A DNA stretch of 64,000 nucleotides from Sphingopyxis sp. MSC1_008 (GCF_023197165.1 NZ_JALPRD010000019.1:1-64000), one strand, 5' to 3'; counted from the first letter of the stretch, positions 18,090-26,479 are shown. Notes: a model not told the origin generated them from the sequence alone. Numbers and translations: made by a program.

Positions 18090-18953
18090 CTTGAGCTTGT
18101 CGGGGTTGCGCATGACATAGATGGCGGTGACCTTGCCGTCCTCGATCTCGAGCGCGGTGGTCTGGAGTTCGCCGTCGGCCTCGCGCGTGACGAAGCCCGG
18201 CAGCCCGTTGATTGTGCCCGCGTGGACGAGCGTCGAGCCATATTTGCCGAACAGCACGGCAAGGCTGCGGTGCAGTTTCAGCACGATATCGTACCCAAGT
18301 ACCGGCTCCATCGCGGCAGGACGCTTGCCGCCGCCGTCGGACCACATGCCGACATCGGCTGCGAGCAGTGCGCCGAGTGCGCCCATGTCACCGCTGCGCG
18401 ATGCCGCGAAAAAGGCATTGGCGATCTGAAGCCCCTGCTCTTTCTCGAGCTTGTAGCGCGGGCGCGCGTCGCGGACGTGGGTGCGCGCACGCGCCGCAAG
18501 CTGGCGCGTCGCGGCGGGATCGCGGTCGATCGTCTTCGCGACCTCCTCGAACTCGACACCGAAGACGTCGTGCAGAAGAAACGCCGCGCGTTCGAGCGGC
18601 GACAGCCGTTCGAGCGCGAGCATCAGCGGCAGCGTGACATCGTCCTCTTCCTCCTCTTCGACCAGCGGGTCGGGGAGCCAGGGGCCGACATAGGTCTCGC
18701 GCTGGTTTCGCGCCGATTTGATCTGGTCGAGGCAGAGCCGCGTCACGGTGCGGCGGAGGAACGCCGCGGGCTCGCGCACCGCGCTGCGATCGGTGCCGAG
18801 CCAGCGGATATAGGCATCCTGTACCACATCCTCGGCATCGGCGACCGAGCCGAGCATGCGGTAGGCGACGCGCGTGAGCAGCGGACGCAGCGGGTCGAAA
18901 CTGACCGCCGCGTCCGCCGCATCGAGGCTACCCTTGATGCCCTCAGGGGTCAT
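18078..18953 (-). CDS. ECF41-family RNA polymerase sigma factor with SnoaL-like C-terminal domain
   Basis: A 291-residue extracytoplasmic-function sigma factor. Regions sigma2 (about 20-85) and sigma4 (about 105-165) are followed by a SnoaL/NTF2-like domain to the end. Three ECF41 hallmarks are visible: the linker motif WLPDP (92-96), DGGGK (206-210) and NPDKL (283-287) near the C-terminus. In this group the C-terminal extension replaces a separate anti-sigma factor. Its start codon overlaps the stop of the carboxymuconolactone-decarboxylase-like gene, the usual ECF41 target. A matching promoter lies upstream, so autoregulation is likely. Confidence 0.94.
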   Translation of the reverse strand: MTPEGIKGSLDAADAAVSFDPLRPLLTRVAYRMLGSVADAEDVVQDAYIRWLGTDRSAVREPAAFLRRTVTRLCLDQIKSARNQRETYVGPWLPDPLVEEEEEDDVTLPLMLALERLSPLERAAFLLHDVFGVEFEEVAKTIDRDPAATRQLAARARTHVRDARPRYKLEKEQGLQIANAFFAASRSGDMGALGALLAADVGMWSDGGGKRPAAMEPVLGYDIVLKLHRSLAVLFGKYGSTLVHAGTINGLPGFVTREADGELQTTALEIEDGKVTAIYVMRNPDKLKHMH

Positions 18954-19408
18954 CAGGCCGCCTTCAACGCGCCATTTTCGTACCAGAGGTCAAAACCGAC
19001 CGCGATACGGTTCCAGCCATTGATGACATTGATCATCACGGTCAGGTTCACCTGTTCCTCCGGCGTGAAATGCGCTTCGAGCGCGTCCTTCGCGGCCTTC
19101 TGTGTGTGCCCTTCGGACAGCTTGGTCAAGGCGTCGGTCCACGCCAGCGCGGCGCGTTCGCGGTCGGTATAAACGGGGGCTTCGTGCCAGGCCGAGAGCA
19201 GATAGATGCGCTGTTCGGTCTCGCCCTTTGCGCGGGCTTCGATCGTGTGCATGTTGATGCAGTTGGCGCAGCCGTTGAGGATCGACGAACGGATCTTCAC
19301 CAGTTCTACCAGGTTCGCGTCGAGGCTGTTTTGTGCGGCGAGCGAGACCGCCATCCACTGCTTCATCACGTGCGGGGCGGCGGTGTAGGGATCGGCTACC
19401 TTGGTCAT
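18953..19408 (-). CDS. Carboxymuconolactone decarboxylase/AhpD-like protein (ECF41 partner)
   Basis: A 151-residue all-helical protein with the AhpD-like redox motif NGCANCINMHT (C47, C50, H54). Proteins of this type are either gamma-carboxymuconolactone decarboxylases or peroxidase/reductase partners. The CxxC makes the redox role more likely. AGGAG precedes the ATG at 19408. The gene overlaps the sigma factor gene by 3 nt (ATGA). In characterised ECF41 systems this oxidoreductase-type gene is the main sigma target, which fits the promoter 32 nt upstream. Confidence 0.93.
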   Translation of the reverse strand: MTKVADPYTAAPHVMKQWMAVSLAAQNSLDANLVELVKIRSSILNGCANCINMHTIEARAKGETEQRIYLLSAWHEAPVYTDRERAALAWTDALTKLSEGHTQKAAKDALEAHFTPEEQVNLTVMINVINGWNRIAVGFDLWYENGALKAA

Positions 19409-19439
19409 GTCATATCTCCTTTGGGGGTTGTGCTGATAT

Positions 19440-19466
19440 GACGAGACAGGATCGGCCGGTGTGACA
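19440..19466 (-). promoter_or_regulatory. ECF41-type promoter
   Basis: On the minus strand the sequence reads TGTCACA (19466-19460), 16 nt, then CGTC (19443-19440), an exact match to the ECF41 promoter consensus as I recall it (TGTCACA-N16-CGTC). It ends 31 nt before the start of the AhpD-like gene, the correct orientation and distance to drive that gene and the sigma factor. Confidence 0.88.
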
Positions 19467-19546
19467 TGCCATGCGAAAAAAAATTCGCGGCAGCCGAAAA
19501 ATCGGTTAGCTTCGCCGCCTCGACAATCGGAATGAGGGGGAAAATC

Positions 19547-19927
19547 ATGAAGTTTCTCGATGGTTTCGGCGAACAGGCCTATGCATTGCTGCGCATCGTT
19601 GCGGGCCTGTTGTTCCTTGCGCATGGCGTACAGAAATTCTTCAATTTCCCGGTCAAGTTTGCGATGGAGCTCAACCCGATGCTACAAGCCGCGGGGACGA
19701 TCGAACTCGTCGCGGGCGGCCTGATCATCATCGGCCTGTTCACCCGCCCCGCCGCCTTCATCGCGAGCGGCATGGCGGCGGTCGGATACTGGACAGCGCA
19801 TGCTACCCAGGGGCTTTATCCGATCGTCAATGGCGGCGAGACGATCATCCTCTATTGCTTCATCTTCCTGTTCATCGCGACGCGCGGCGCGGGAATCTGG
19901 AGCGTCGACGGCGCGACGAGGAAATAG
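19547..19927 (+). CDS. DoxX family membrane protein
   Basis: A 126-residue protein with four transmembrane helices and the DoxX pattern: LLRIVAGLLFLAHGVQKF in helix 1, a GTIELVAGGLIIIGLFTRPAAF hairpin spanning helices 2-3 (quoted here in overlapping parts GTIELVAGG and GLFTRPAAF), and a final GAGIWSVD. The family is associated with redox and thiol stress and with quinone-linked membrane complexes; roles vary. GAGGGGG upstream fixes the ATG at 19547. It is divergent from the ECF41 operon, but I find no second ECF41 promoter facing it. Confidence 0.9.
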   Translation: MKFLDGFGEQAYALLRIVAGLLFLAHGVQKFFNFPVKFAMELNPMLQAAGTIELVAGGLIIIGLFTRPAAFIASGMAAVGYWTAHATQGLYPIVNGGETIILYCFIFLFIATRGAGIWSVDGATRK

Positions 19928-19974
19928 AGGCGAACAACCCGCGCGAGCGGCGCGCGCGACTGGCTCGCCGCGCG

Positions 19975-20352
19975 TCAGGGCAAATTCTCGTCTTCCACTG
20001 GCATGTGCGCCAACTGCCATTCCCGCTCGCTTGCCACGTCCTGCCCGGCAAGTTGGGCAGATTTCAGGGCATAGCCGGCGGCGTGACGCGCATGACCGGC
20101 CACATGCGGCGTGGCCGCAGCATGCCCCGCTGCGCGCGCGGCCGCGATAGCAGCAGGGTTTCCGGCTTCACGCGCGGCGGCGTGCGCGGCGAAGGCGAGT
20201 TTGCGCGCCTCGGCCATCGCGAGCGTCCCGTTCGTCCATTTTCTTGCCGCGTCGATGGCGGCGCGCGGACGCAGATCGGCGTCGCCAAAATTCGCGAGCA
20301 CCCGTTCGGCGCAATCGGCCGCCCATAGCGCGAGCTTCTGGTGATGGTTCAT
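19975..20352 (-). CDS. Imm-5-like putative immunity protein
   Basis: A 125-residue helical, alanine-rich protein with the recurring pattern of the Imm-5-like family: LALWAADCAERVL at the start, RAAIDAARKW, then AAHAAARE, AAARAAGHAAATPHVAGHAR and HAAGYAL. The family was named from polymorphic toxin loci, but many members stand alone with no toxin nearby, as here. The start at 20352 is preceded by a GGTGGGG-like site. Isolated between DoxX and the DUF6607 gene. Whether it protects against any toxin is unproven. Confidence 0.65.
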   Translation of the reverse strand: MNHHQKLALWAADCAERVLANFGDADLRPRAAIDAARKWTNGTLAMAEARKLAFAAHAAAREAGNPAAIAAARAAGHAAATPHVAGHARHAAGYALKSAQLAGQDVASEREWQLAHMPVEDENLP

Positions 20353-20462
20353 CGCCCCACCATAGGCCGAAGCACCGTGGTTTGAACTCCCAGAACGGGC
20401 GCAAAATAGAGGGCAGCCCTCGCGGGCCGCCCCCAAGTTCGGGCTTCACATGGTGAAGGTCG

Positions 20463-21440
20463 TCAAAACCTGCGCGTGTTCGTCTCGATCAGCTTTTTCG
20501 CCTCGGCGATCGCCTTCGCGGGGGTCAGCTTCTTTTCCTGAATGTCGTCGGCCATTTCGAGCAGGCGGCCGCTGATCACGGTGCCGGTCTGCGCTTCCTC
20601 GTTGATCGCGATGCCGCCCTTGGCGGCGGCGACGCGGTCCCATTCGGCGCGCACGGCGGCCCAATAATCCTTGGTCGCGGCCCAATAATCGTCGGCCGCC
20701 TTCACGTCATATTGGTCATATTTGATATAGGTGTTGAGGACATATTCCTGGACGATCGGCACCAGCTTGCCATCCTTCGTCCCCATCTTGGTATTGTCCT
20801 GCCAATGGACCCAGCCGTCGGGCGAAGGCTGGTGGCGGTTGATCGACAGGTAGCGGTCATAGACCGGATTGCGCACGGCGTCGCGGCGCGCGAGCGGGCG
20901 CCACGTCCAGTTCGAGCGCCAGCGGCGGACACCGCCCTGCGTTTCGAATTGGCCCCAGCCGCCATAGCGCGGGCTGTCGTCGACCTGATAGACGGTCTGC
21001 GACCAGCGGCCGGTGCGCATCTTTTCGGGCACATCTTCCCACGTCCAGGCATTGCGGTCCGAATAGACGAGCACCTTGGCGGGCTCATATTCCCAGTCCT
21101 GCCGCCAATGCTTGATGATCATGCTCTTGTCGTCGTCACCGGTGATGACGAGCATATGCTGGAGGCTGATCTTGCGGCCGCTATCCTCGATCACGCGCAC
21201 GACCTCGTTGCCGCCCGAACGCTTGGGTTCGAGCACTTCGTAATAGGGATCCCAGCGCGTCGATTCCTGCATGTTGAAGCTGACGCGGTAATTGCCCGCC
21301 ATCGCGAGGATGTCGGCGCGGTCCTGTTCGAAATTGGCGGCGGCCGCCTCGGCGGCGATCGGCGGGTGCGCAAACGCGGCGACGGGCAGCGCGGCGGTGA
21401 GCAGCAACAGGCTGGCGGCGATCTTGCGATAAGTTTTCAT
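20463..21440 (-). CDS. DUF6607 family exported protein
   Basis: A 325-residue protein with a clear signal peptide (IAASLLLLTAALPVAAFAHP) and a tryptophan-rich body (RQDWEYEP, RRWRSNWTWRP, PDGWVHWQ). The family is typically found beside haem/haemoglobin TonB receptors. Here it lies 23 nt downstream of one and is surely cotranscribed. It is probably periplasmic or outer-membrane associated and linked to haem or iron acquisition. Its biochemical activity is not known. Confidence 0.8.
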   Translation of the reverse strand: MKTYRKIAASLLLLTAALPVAAFAHPPIAAEAAAANFEQDRADILAMAGNYRVSFNMQESTRWDPYYEVLEPKRSGGNEVVRVIEDSGRKISLQHMLVITGDDDKSMIIKHWRQDWEYEPAKVLVYSDRNAWTWEDVPEKMRTGRWSQTVYQVDDSPRYGGWGQFETQGGVRRWRSNWTWRPLARRDAVRNPVYDRYLSINRHQPSPDGWVHWQDNTKMGTKDGKLVPIVQEYVLNTYIKYDQYDVKAADDYWAATKDYWAAVRAEWDRVAAAKGGIAINEEAQTGTVISGRLLEMADDIQEKKLTPAKAIAEAKKLIETNTRRF

Positions 21441-21463
21441 CGGTGCAGTCCTTCTGTTTTATT

Positions 21464-23707
21464 TTAGAAGCGGAAGCTGAGCGACACGCTCGCGTTGCGG
21501 CCGGGCTGGGTATAGGCGTCGGTCACGAGCGAGGTGGATGCGAGGCCGCGAACATCGCTCCACCAGCTGTATTTCTTGTCGAGGATGTTGAAGACGCCGG
21601 CGCGCAGCGTCAGCGCGTCCATGACGCGGAGGAAGGCGGTGGCATCAAGGATCGTGAAGCTGTCGGGACGGAAGCAGGTCGAACCACCGCAAACAGTGGT
21701 CGGGCGGCCGAGATTGTCGACGCCCACGGTCCGCGATTCCTCCTTGCGCCCGCTGTGCGTCATGATGAGCTGGCCACCGAAACGCCCGTCGGGCGCGCGG
21801 TAGCCGACCCCGGCGACGAGCTTGAGCGGATCGATCGACTGGAGGGGTACCCGCTCGACGCCGAGCCCGGTCTGCGTTCCGGTGGCATAGGATAGGGCGA
21901 GCGTCGTATACAGGCCGGACGACGCTCGCCCCTCAAACCGCGCCTCGGCCCCTTTGACCCGGACGCGATCGAGATTCACGAATTGATAGATAGCCGGATC
22001 GTTCGGCAGGAAATTGCCGCTGACCTGTTCCTGGCTGATGAAATCCTTGTAGCGCGCGGTGAAGCCCGTGACGTCGAGGCTGATCGCGTCGCTCGAAAAG
22101 CGGATGCCGCCCTCGAAGCTTTCGCTGCGTTCGGGGCCAAGATCGGGGTTCGGGATCGAAGTATAACCCGACGCGATGTTCGAGAAGAATTGGTTCACCT
22201 GCCCCGGTTCGGGCGCCTTGAAGCCGGTCGCATAATTGGCGAACAGGCGGACCTCGTCGGTGATTTTCCACACCGCGCCGAATTTCGGCGAAACGCGCGA
22301 GCCGTCCTGCTTCGCGCCGGCAAAGGTCGGCAGCAGCGGGTCGTTGTCGGGCGAAAGGTCGTACCAGTCGAAGCGCAGCGCCGGGTACAGAAGCAGGCGC
22401 CCTTCAGCGACCGAGATTTCGTCGCCGACGAAAAGGCCGGCGCGCGTGAAGTCGGTGGTCGGGAAGGCGCGCGTCGGATAAGTTTCGCCGAACGGCGGCA
22501 CGGTGCCGTCACGCAGGCCGCGCTGGCGCGTCTTGCTGATGTCGCCGCCGAAGACGAGACGATGGGTGATCGCACCCGTCGCGAAGTCGGCGCGCGCATC
22601 GGCCGAAGCGCCGATCACGCGGTTTTCGAAGGTGTTGAGGCGCGTGCGGTCGGCCGCGGGCGTCCGATCTTCCTCGGTATATTGATTGTCTTCGCCGTCC
22701 TGCCAGTAAAGCGCGACGCGCGCGAAATCGATCGTGCCCTCGCCCTCCCAGCTCCAGTCGAGCGACACGCGCTTGCGTTCGCCGGTGTCGAAGCCTTCGA
22801 GGCGGTCGACCGTTGCGCTGAGACCCGTGAGCCCCTGCGTATATAGGTGCGTGTCGACATATTCGCCGGTCAAGCGCAGCTTGTGCCCATTGGCAGGATC
22901 GTAGACGATGCGCGCGAGTGCCGCATTCGAGCGGCCGTCCTGCGGATTAGGCTCCGTACGTCCGGACCCGGTGCCGCCGACATCGCCCTTGTTGTCGAGT
23001 TCCTTGTAATCGCGGCGGGTGTATGCGGCCATGATCGACCAGTCGCCACTGCGGCCCGCGAGGATCGCGGTTTCGCTGAATTCCTCGTCGGCGCTGCTGT
23101 AGGCGGCGCGGAGGAGGCCGCCCACATTCTTGCCTTCTTCTAGGAAATCCGACGGGTCGGAGGTGATGAAGCTGACCGCGCCCGCAAGACCGTCGCTGCC
23201 ATAGAGCGCCGACGACGGACCGCGCAGGATTTCGACCGATTTCACAAGGCCAAGGTCGACATAGTCGCCGCGACCCGATGCCTGCGCGCCGAAGGTGAAG
23301 CCGTCGGGAACGCGGACACCGTCGACCTGAACGAGTACGCGGTTGCCGCCGATGCCGCGGATGTTGAAGCTGTCATTGCCCGCGCGGCCGGTGGTGCCGA
23401 GCGCAGCGCCGAAGCGCGCGGGCTGGCGCTGGACGCTGACGCCGGGTTCGAAGCGGACGAGGTCGCGGATGTCGGTGGCGAGTTCGTCGGCGATCTGCTC
23501 GTCGCTCTTCACGGTGACGGTGACCGGAATATCCTCGGCCTTTACCGCGGTGCGCGTCGCGGTGACGACGATGCGGTTCTTGAGCGACACCCAATATTCG
23601 CCGTCATTGTCCTGCGCAAAGGCCGGCGACGCGGTCGCGGCGAGCGCAAGGCCCAGCGCGCTGCCTGCGGCAAGGCGGGATACGGACGGCAAACGCTGGC
23701 TGTTCAA
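21464..23707 (-). CDS. TonB-dependent haem/haemoglobin-type outer-membrane receptor
   Basis: About 747 residues: signal peptide, a plug domain with RIVVTATRTAVKAEDIPVTV and NSFNIRGIGGNRVLVQVDG-type segments (here NDSFNIRGIGGNRVLVQVDG), then a 22-strand barrel ending in the aromatic SVSLSFRF. The plug and barrel pattern fits the TonB haemoglobin/transferrin/lactoferrin receptor family. I start at a TTG (23707) with AGGGGAAG just upstream. The frame stays open to an ATG at 23752, but that ATG lies inside the -10 element and upstream of a palindromic operator. Followed by the DUF6607 gene. Confidence 0.9.
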   Translation of the reverse strand: MNSQRLPSVSRLAAGSALGLALAATASPAFAQDNDGEYWVSLKNRIVVTATRTAVKAEDIPVTVTVKSDEQIADELATDIRDLVRFEPGVSVQRQPARFGAALGTTGRAGNDSFNIRGIGGNRVLVQVDGVRVPDGFTFGAQASGRGDYVDLGLVKSVEILRGPSSALYGSDGLAGAVSFITSDPSDFLEEGKNVGGLLRAAYSSADEEFSETAILAGRSGDWSIMAAYTRRDYKELDNKGDVGGTGSGRTEPNPQDGRSNAALARIVYDPANGHKLRLTGEYVDTHLYTQGLTGLSATVDRLEGFDTGERKRVSLDWSWEGEGTIDFARVALYWQDGEDNQYTEEDRTPAADRTRLNTFENRVIGASADARADFATGAITHRLVFGGDISKTRQRGLRDGTVPPFGETYPTRAFPTTDFTRAGLFVGDEISVAEGRLLLYPALRFDWYDLSPDNDPLLPTFAGAKQDGSRVSPKFGAVWKITDEVRLFANYATGFKAPEPGQVNQFFSNIASGYTSIPNPDLGPERSESFEGGIRFSSDAISLDVTGFTARYKDFISQEQVSGNFLPNDPAIYQFVNLDRVRVKGAEARFEGRASSGLYTTLALSYATGTQTGLGVERVPLQSIDPLKLVAGVGYRAPDGRFGGQLIMTHSGRKEESRTVGVDNLGRPTTVCGGSTCFRPDSFTILDATAFLRVMDALTLRAGVFNILDKKYSWWSDVRGLASTSLVTDAYTQPGRNASVSLSFRF

Positions 23708-23724
23708 TTTTCTTCCCCTGAATG

Positions 23725-23743
23725 ATTGCGACTGACTCGCAAT
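23725..23743 (-). promoter_or_regulatory. Fur-like operator overlapping the transcription start
   Basis: Perfect 19-bp inverted repeat ATTGCGACTGACTCGCAAT (7-bp arms, 5-bp centre). It begins 7 bp downstream of the predicted -10 box of the haem receptor promoter, so it would cover the transcription start. A related degenerate copy with the same left arm (ATTGCGA, 23785-23791, extending to 23803) lies just upstream of the -35. The position before a haem receptor suggests Fur or another iron regulator; a fur gene is encoded 3.5 kb away. Regulator identity is inference. Confidence 0.65.
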
Positions 23744-23749
23744 AGCGGC

Positions 23750-23778
23750 CATCTAGGCGGTGAAATTCAGGGGGTCAA
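23750..23778 (-). promoter_or_regulatory. Sigma-70-type promoter of the haem receptor gene
   Basis: On the minus strand TTGACC (23778-23773), 17 nt, then TAGATG (23755-23750). The elements and spacing fit a housekeeping promoter. They lie between two Fur-like half-palindromes and about 43 nt upstream of the TTG start. Confidence 0.6.
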
Positions 23779-23852
23779 TATGCTATTGCGAATCGTTCTT
23801 GAAAATGGGCGGAAAGCAAACGAAGGAAGCCGCCAAGGCGTAGGGAAATAAT

Positions 23853-23967
23853 CCTCCCCGTCGCGCGGCGATGGGGAGGTGGCAGCGCGAAGCGCTGACG
23901 GAGGGGTTATGACGTGACGTCGAAACCCCTCCACCACTCATCTGCGATGAACGGTCCCCCTCCCCAT
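23853..23967. repeat. Structured intergenic repeat with nested inverted repeats
   Basis: A GC-rich element between the phoH stop and the haem receptor promoter. CCTCCCCGTCGC (23853) pairs with GCGATGGGGAGG ending at 23879 with one G-T pair. ATGGGGAGG (23871) can alternatively pair with CCTCCCCAT (23959-23967). Inside lies GGAGGGGTT (23900) with AACCCCTCC (23924). Multiple alternative pairings of the same GGGGAGG block are typical of dispersed palindromic repeats. It could also end phoH transcription. No open reading frame of note. Confidence 0.7.
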
Positions 23968-23996
23968 GGCTTCGCCGTAGGGGGGATCTTTAGGAC

Positions 23997-25004
23997 CTAA
24001 GCCCCCGGCCCTTCATAGGCATCGACGATGCGCCCGACGATCGGGTGGCGGACGACGTCGGCGCTAGTGAAATAGCTGACGTTGATGCCCTCCAGCCCTT
24101 CGAGCCGGCCGACCGCGTCGGCGAGACCCGAGGTTGCGGGGATCGGCAAGTCGACCTGTTGCGGATCACCGCAGACCACCATGCGGCTGTTCATGCCGAA
24201 GCGGGTGAGGAACATCTTCATCTGCGGGATCGTCGTATTCTGCGCCTCGTCAAGGATGATGAAGGCGTCGGCAAGCGTGCGCCCTCGCATGAAGGCGAGC
24301 GGCGCGATCTCGATCTCGCCCGACGCAATCCGGCGCTCGACCTGCTCGGCGGGCAGGCAGTCGTGGAGCGCGTCGTAGAGCGGGCGGAGGTATGGATCGA
24401 CCTTTTCCTTCATATCACCGGGAAGGAAGCCGAGTTTCTCGCCCGCCTCGACCGCGGGACGCGAGAGGATCAGGCGCTGGACGCTGCCGGTGATAAGCTG
24501 CGCGACGGCCTGCGCGACCGCGAGATAGGTCTTGCCGGTGCCCGCCGGGCCGAGCGCGAAAATCACGTCGTCGCGCGCGAGCGCCTGCATATAGGGGACC
24601 TGCGACGGCGCGCGCGGAACGATCGTCTTTTTGCGCGTGCGGATCATGATCGGCGGCGCCTCGTCCTTGTCGTGGCGGATGATGCCCGCAAGCGTCGGCT
24701 GCGCCGACATCGCGATCACGCCGTCGACGAGGCCGGTGTCGACCTCCTGCCCCTGTTCGATGCGGTTATAGAGTTCGGTGAGGACATCGCGCGCGCGCGC
24801 CGCGGCTTCGGCCTCGCCCTCGATCTGCACGCGGTTGCCGCGCGCCGAGATATAAACGCCAAGGCGGTTTTCGATCGCAACGAGGTTGCGGTCGAACTCG
24901 CCGAAGAGGATGCCCAAAAGCTGCGTTCGCTCAAATTCCGCGGTCAGTCGGACGCGGTCGCCGGGTTCGGCGGGAGAGGCGGCGGTCAGCGGGCGTTTGG
25001 ACAT
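23997..25004 (-). CDS. PhoH family ATPase (PhoL-type)
   Basis: A 335-residue cytoplasmic P-loop ATPase. Walker A is GPAGTGKT (152-159) and Walker B lies in AFIILDEAQN. The N-terminal region (about 20-85, ending near VLTELYNRIEQG) resembles a KH-like RNA-binding segment, as in PhoL proteins encoded with ybeY. Members are thought to act in RNA metabolism together with YbeY. It follows miaB on the same strand across 130 nt. ybeY and corC, its usual downstream partners, lie about 9.6 kb further along the strand. Confidence 0.93.
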   Translation of the reverse strand: MSKRPLTAASPAEPGDRVRLTAEFERTQLLGILFGEFDRNLVAIENRLGVYISARGNRVQIEGEAEAAARARDVLTELYNRIEQGQEVDTGLVDGVIAMSAQPTLAGIIRHDKDEAPPIMIRTRKKTIVPRAPSQVPYMQALARDDVIFALGPAGTGKTYLAVAQAVAQLITGSVQRLILSRPAVEAGEKLGFLPGDMKEKVDPYLRPLYDALHDCLPAEQVERRIASGEIEIAPLAFMRGRTLADAFIILDEAQNTTIPQMKMFLTRFGMNSRMVVCGDPQQVDLPIPATSGLADAVGRLEGLEGINVSYFTSADVVRHPIVGRIVDAYEGPGA

Positions 25005-25039
25005 ATAAGCAAGGCTCCTTCGATCGACGACATGACTGT

Positions 25040-25059
25040 ACTCCCGCCAAGGCGGGAGT
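25040..25059. repeat. Perfect 20-bp palindrome upstream of phoH
   Basis: ACTCCCGCC, AA, GGCGGGAGT: a perfect hairpin with 9-bp arms between the miaB stop and the phoH start. CATGACT occurs on both sides (25031 and 25061). The form fits an intergenic repeat unit or a transcript-stabilising or terminating stem. There is no U-run after it. Confidence 0.7.
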
Positions 25060-25134
25060 CCATGACTTGCAGGCTGTGAATGCGACGGAAGGAGACGGAG
25101 TGTGTCTTAGGGGAGACAGCTTCCGTTCTTCGCA

Positions 25135-26472
25135 CTAGGCGACCTCTTCCATCAAGGCTTCAGCGCCGACGCTGTTGGCACCGGCCGACACGATGCGCAC
25201 GTCGACCATATCGCCGATCTTGAGCCCCGGCGCGATGACATGCACCGACTGGAGCCAGGGCGACTTGCCAATGAGCTGGCCGTCGAGCTTGCCCTTGCGT
25301 TCGAGGAGCAGGCGCGTCGTGCGGCCGACGGTCGCCTCGTTGAACGCCTGCTGCTGTTCGTTGAGCAGCGCCTGGAGGCGCTGGAGGCGTTCGTTCAGCA
25401 CCGCTTCGTCGATCTGGCCGTCCATCGTCGCCGCGGGGGTGCCGGGGCGGCGCGAATATTTGAAGCTGTACGCCATCGCGTAATTGGTGGCGCGGACGAT
25501 ATCGAGCGTCGCCTCGAAATCGGCGTCACTTTCGCCGGGGAAGCCGACGATGAAGTCGCCCGAAATTGCGATGTCGGGGCGGACGGCGCGGACGCGTTCG
25601 ATGATTTTCAGATAGCTTTCGACCGAGTGGCTGCGGTTCATCGCGGCGAGGATACGGTCGCTGCCCGCCTGCACCGGCAGGTGGAGGAAAGGCATCAGCT
25701 TGTCGATCTCGCCATGCGCAGCAATCAGCCCCTCGGTCATGTCGTTCGGGTGACTGGTCGTGTAGCGGATGCGTTCGAGCCCGTCCTCGCGCGCGAGTTC
25801 GCGGATCAGGCCGTCGAGGCCGATCGTCCGGCCCTTGTCATCCTCGCCGTCCCACGCGTTGACGTTCTGGCCGAGCAAGGTGATTTCGCGCACCCCACCC
25901 GCGACGAGCGCACGCGCCTCGGCGATCAGGTCGGCGAAGGGACGGCTGATCTCGGCGCCGCGCGTATAGGGCACGACGCAATAAGTGCAGAATTTGTCGC
26001 AGCCTTCCTGCACGGTCAGGAAGGCGGTCGGCCGCTGCCCGCCGGCACGCTTGGGCAGCGCGCCGAACTTGCTTTCGAGTGGCATGTCGAGGTCGACGGC
26101 TTTCTCGCCGCGCGCAGCGCGCGCGATCAGGTCGGGGAGGCGGTGGTACGCCTGCGGGCCGACGACGACGTCGACGCTCGGCGCGCGGCGCGCGATCTCG
26201 GCGCCCTCGGCCTGCGCGACGCAGCCCGCGACGGCGATCGTCGGGCGACTTCCATCGGCGCGCTTCAGCCGGCCGATGTCCGAATAGACCTTCTCGGCCG
26301 CTTTCTCGCGGATGTGGCAGGTGTTGAGCACGACGAGGTCGGCGTCGGCGCCGTCGGCGGCAGCGACATAGCCTTCGGCGCCCAGCATCTCCGCCATGCG
26401 CTCGCCGTCATAGACGTTCATCTGGCAGCCGAAGGATTTGACGTGAAAAGTTTTGGGAGAGTCGGATTTCAT
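25135..26472 (-). CDS. miaB: tRNA-2-methylthio-N6-dimethylallyladenosine synthase MiaB
   Basis: Radical-SAM methylthiotransferase that modifies A37 of tRNAs reading UNN codons. The 445-residue protein has all three expected parts. The N-terminal cluster domain carries C16, C52 and C84. The radical-SAM motif is GCDKFCTYC (C158, C162, C165). A C-terminal TRAM domain spans about 375-440. Length and motif order are standard. It lies 7 nt downstream of a plsC-like gene and upstream of phoH, a gene order common in Alphaproteobacteria. Confidence 0.97.
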   Translation of the reverse strand: MKSDSPKTFHVKSFGCQMNVYDGERMAEMLGAEGYVAAADGADADLVVLNTCHIREKAAEKVYSDIGRLKRADGSRPTIAVAGCVAQAEGAEIARRAPSVDVVVGPQAYHRLPDLIARAARGEKAVDLDMPLESKFGALPKRAGGQRPTAFLTVQEGCDKFCTYCVVPYTRGAEISRPFADLIAEARALVAGGVREITLLGQNVNAWDGEDDKGRTIGLDGLIRELAREDGLERIRYTTSHPNDMTEGLIAAHGEIDKLMPFLHLPVQAGSDRILAAMNRSHSVESYLKIIERVRAVRPDIAISGDFIVGFPGESDADFEATLDIVRATNYAMAYSFKYSRRPGTPAATMDGQIDEAVLNERLQRLQALLNEQQQAFNEATVGRTTRLLLERKGKLDGQLIGKSPWLQSVHVIAPGLKIGDMVDVRIVSAGANSVGAEALMEEVA

Positions 26473-26479
26473 CGGCGCG

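Noticed and set aside
19409..19546. A second ECF41 promoter facing doxX
   Set aside because: No TGTCAC-type -35 with a CGTC 16 nt downstream occurs on the plus strand in this interval.
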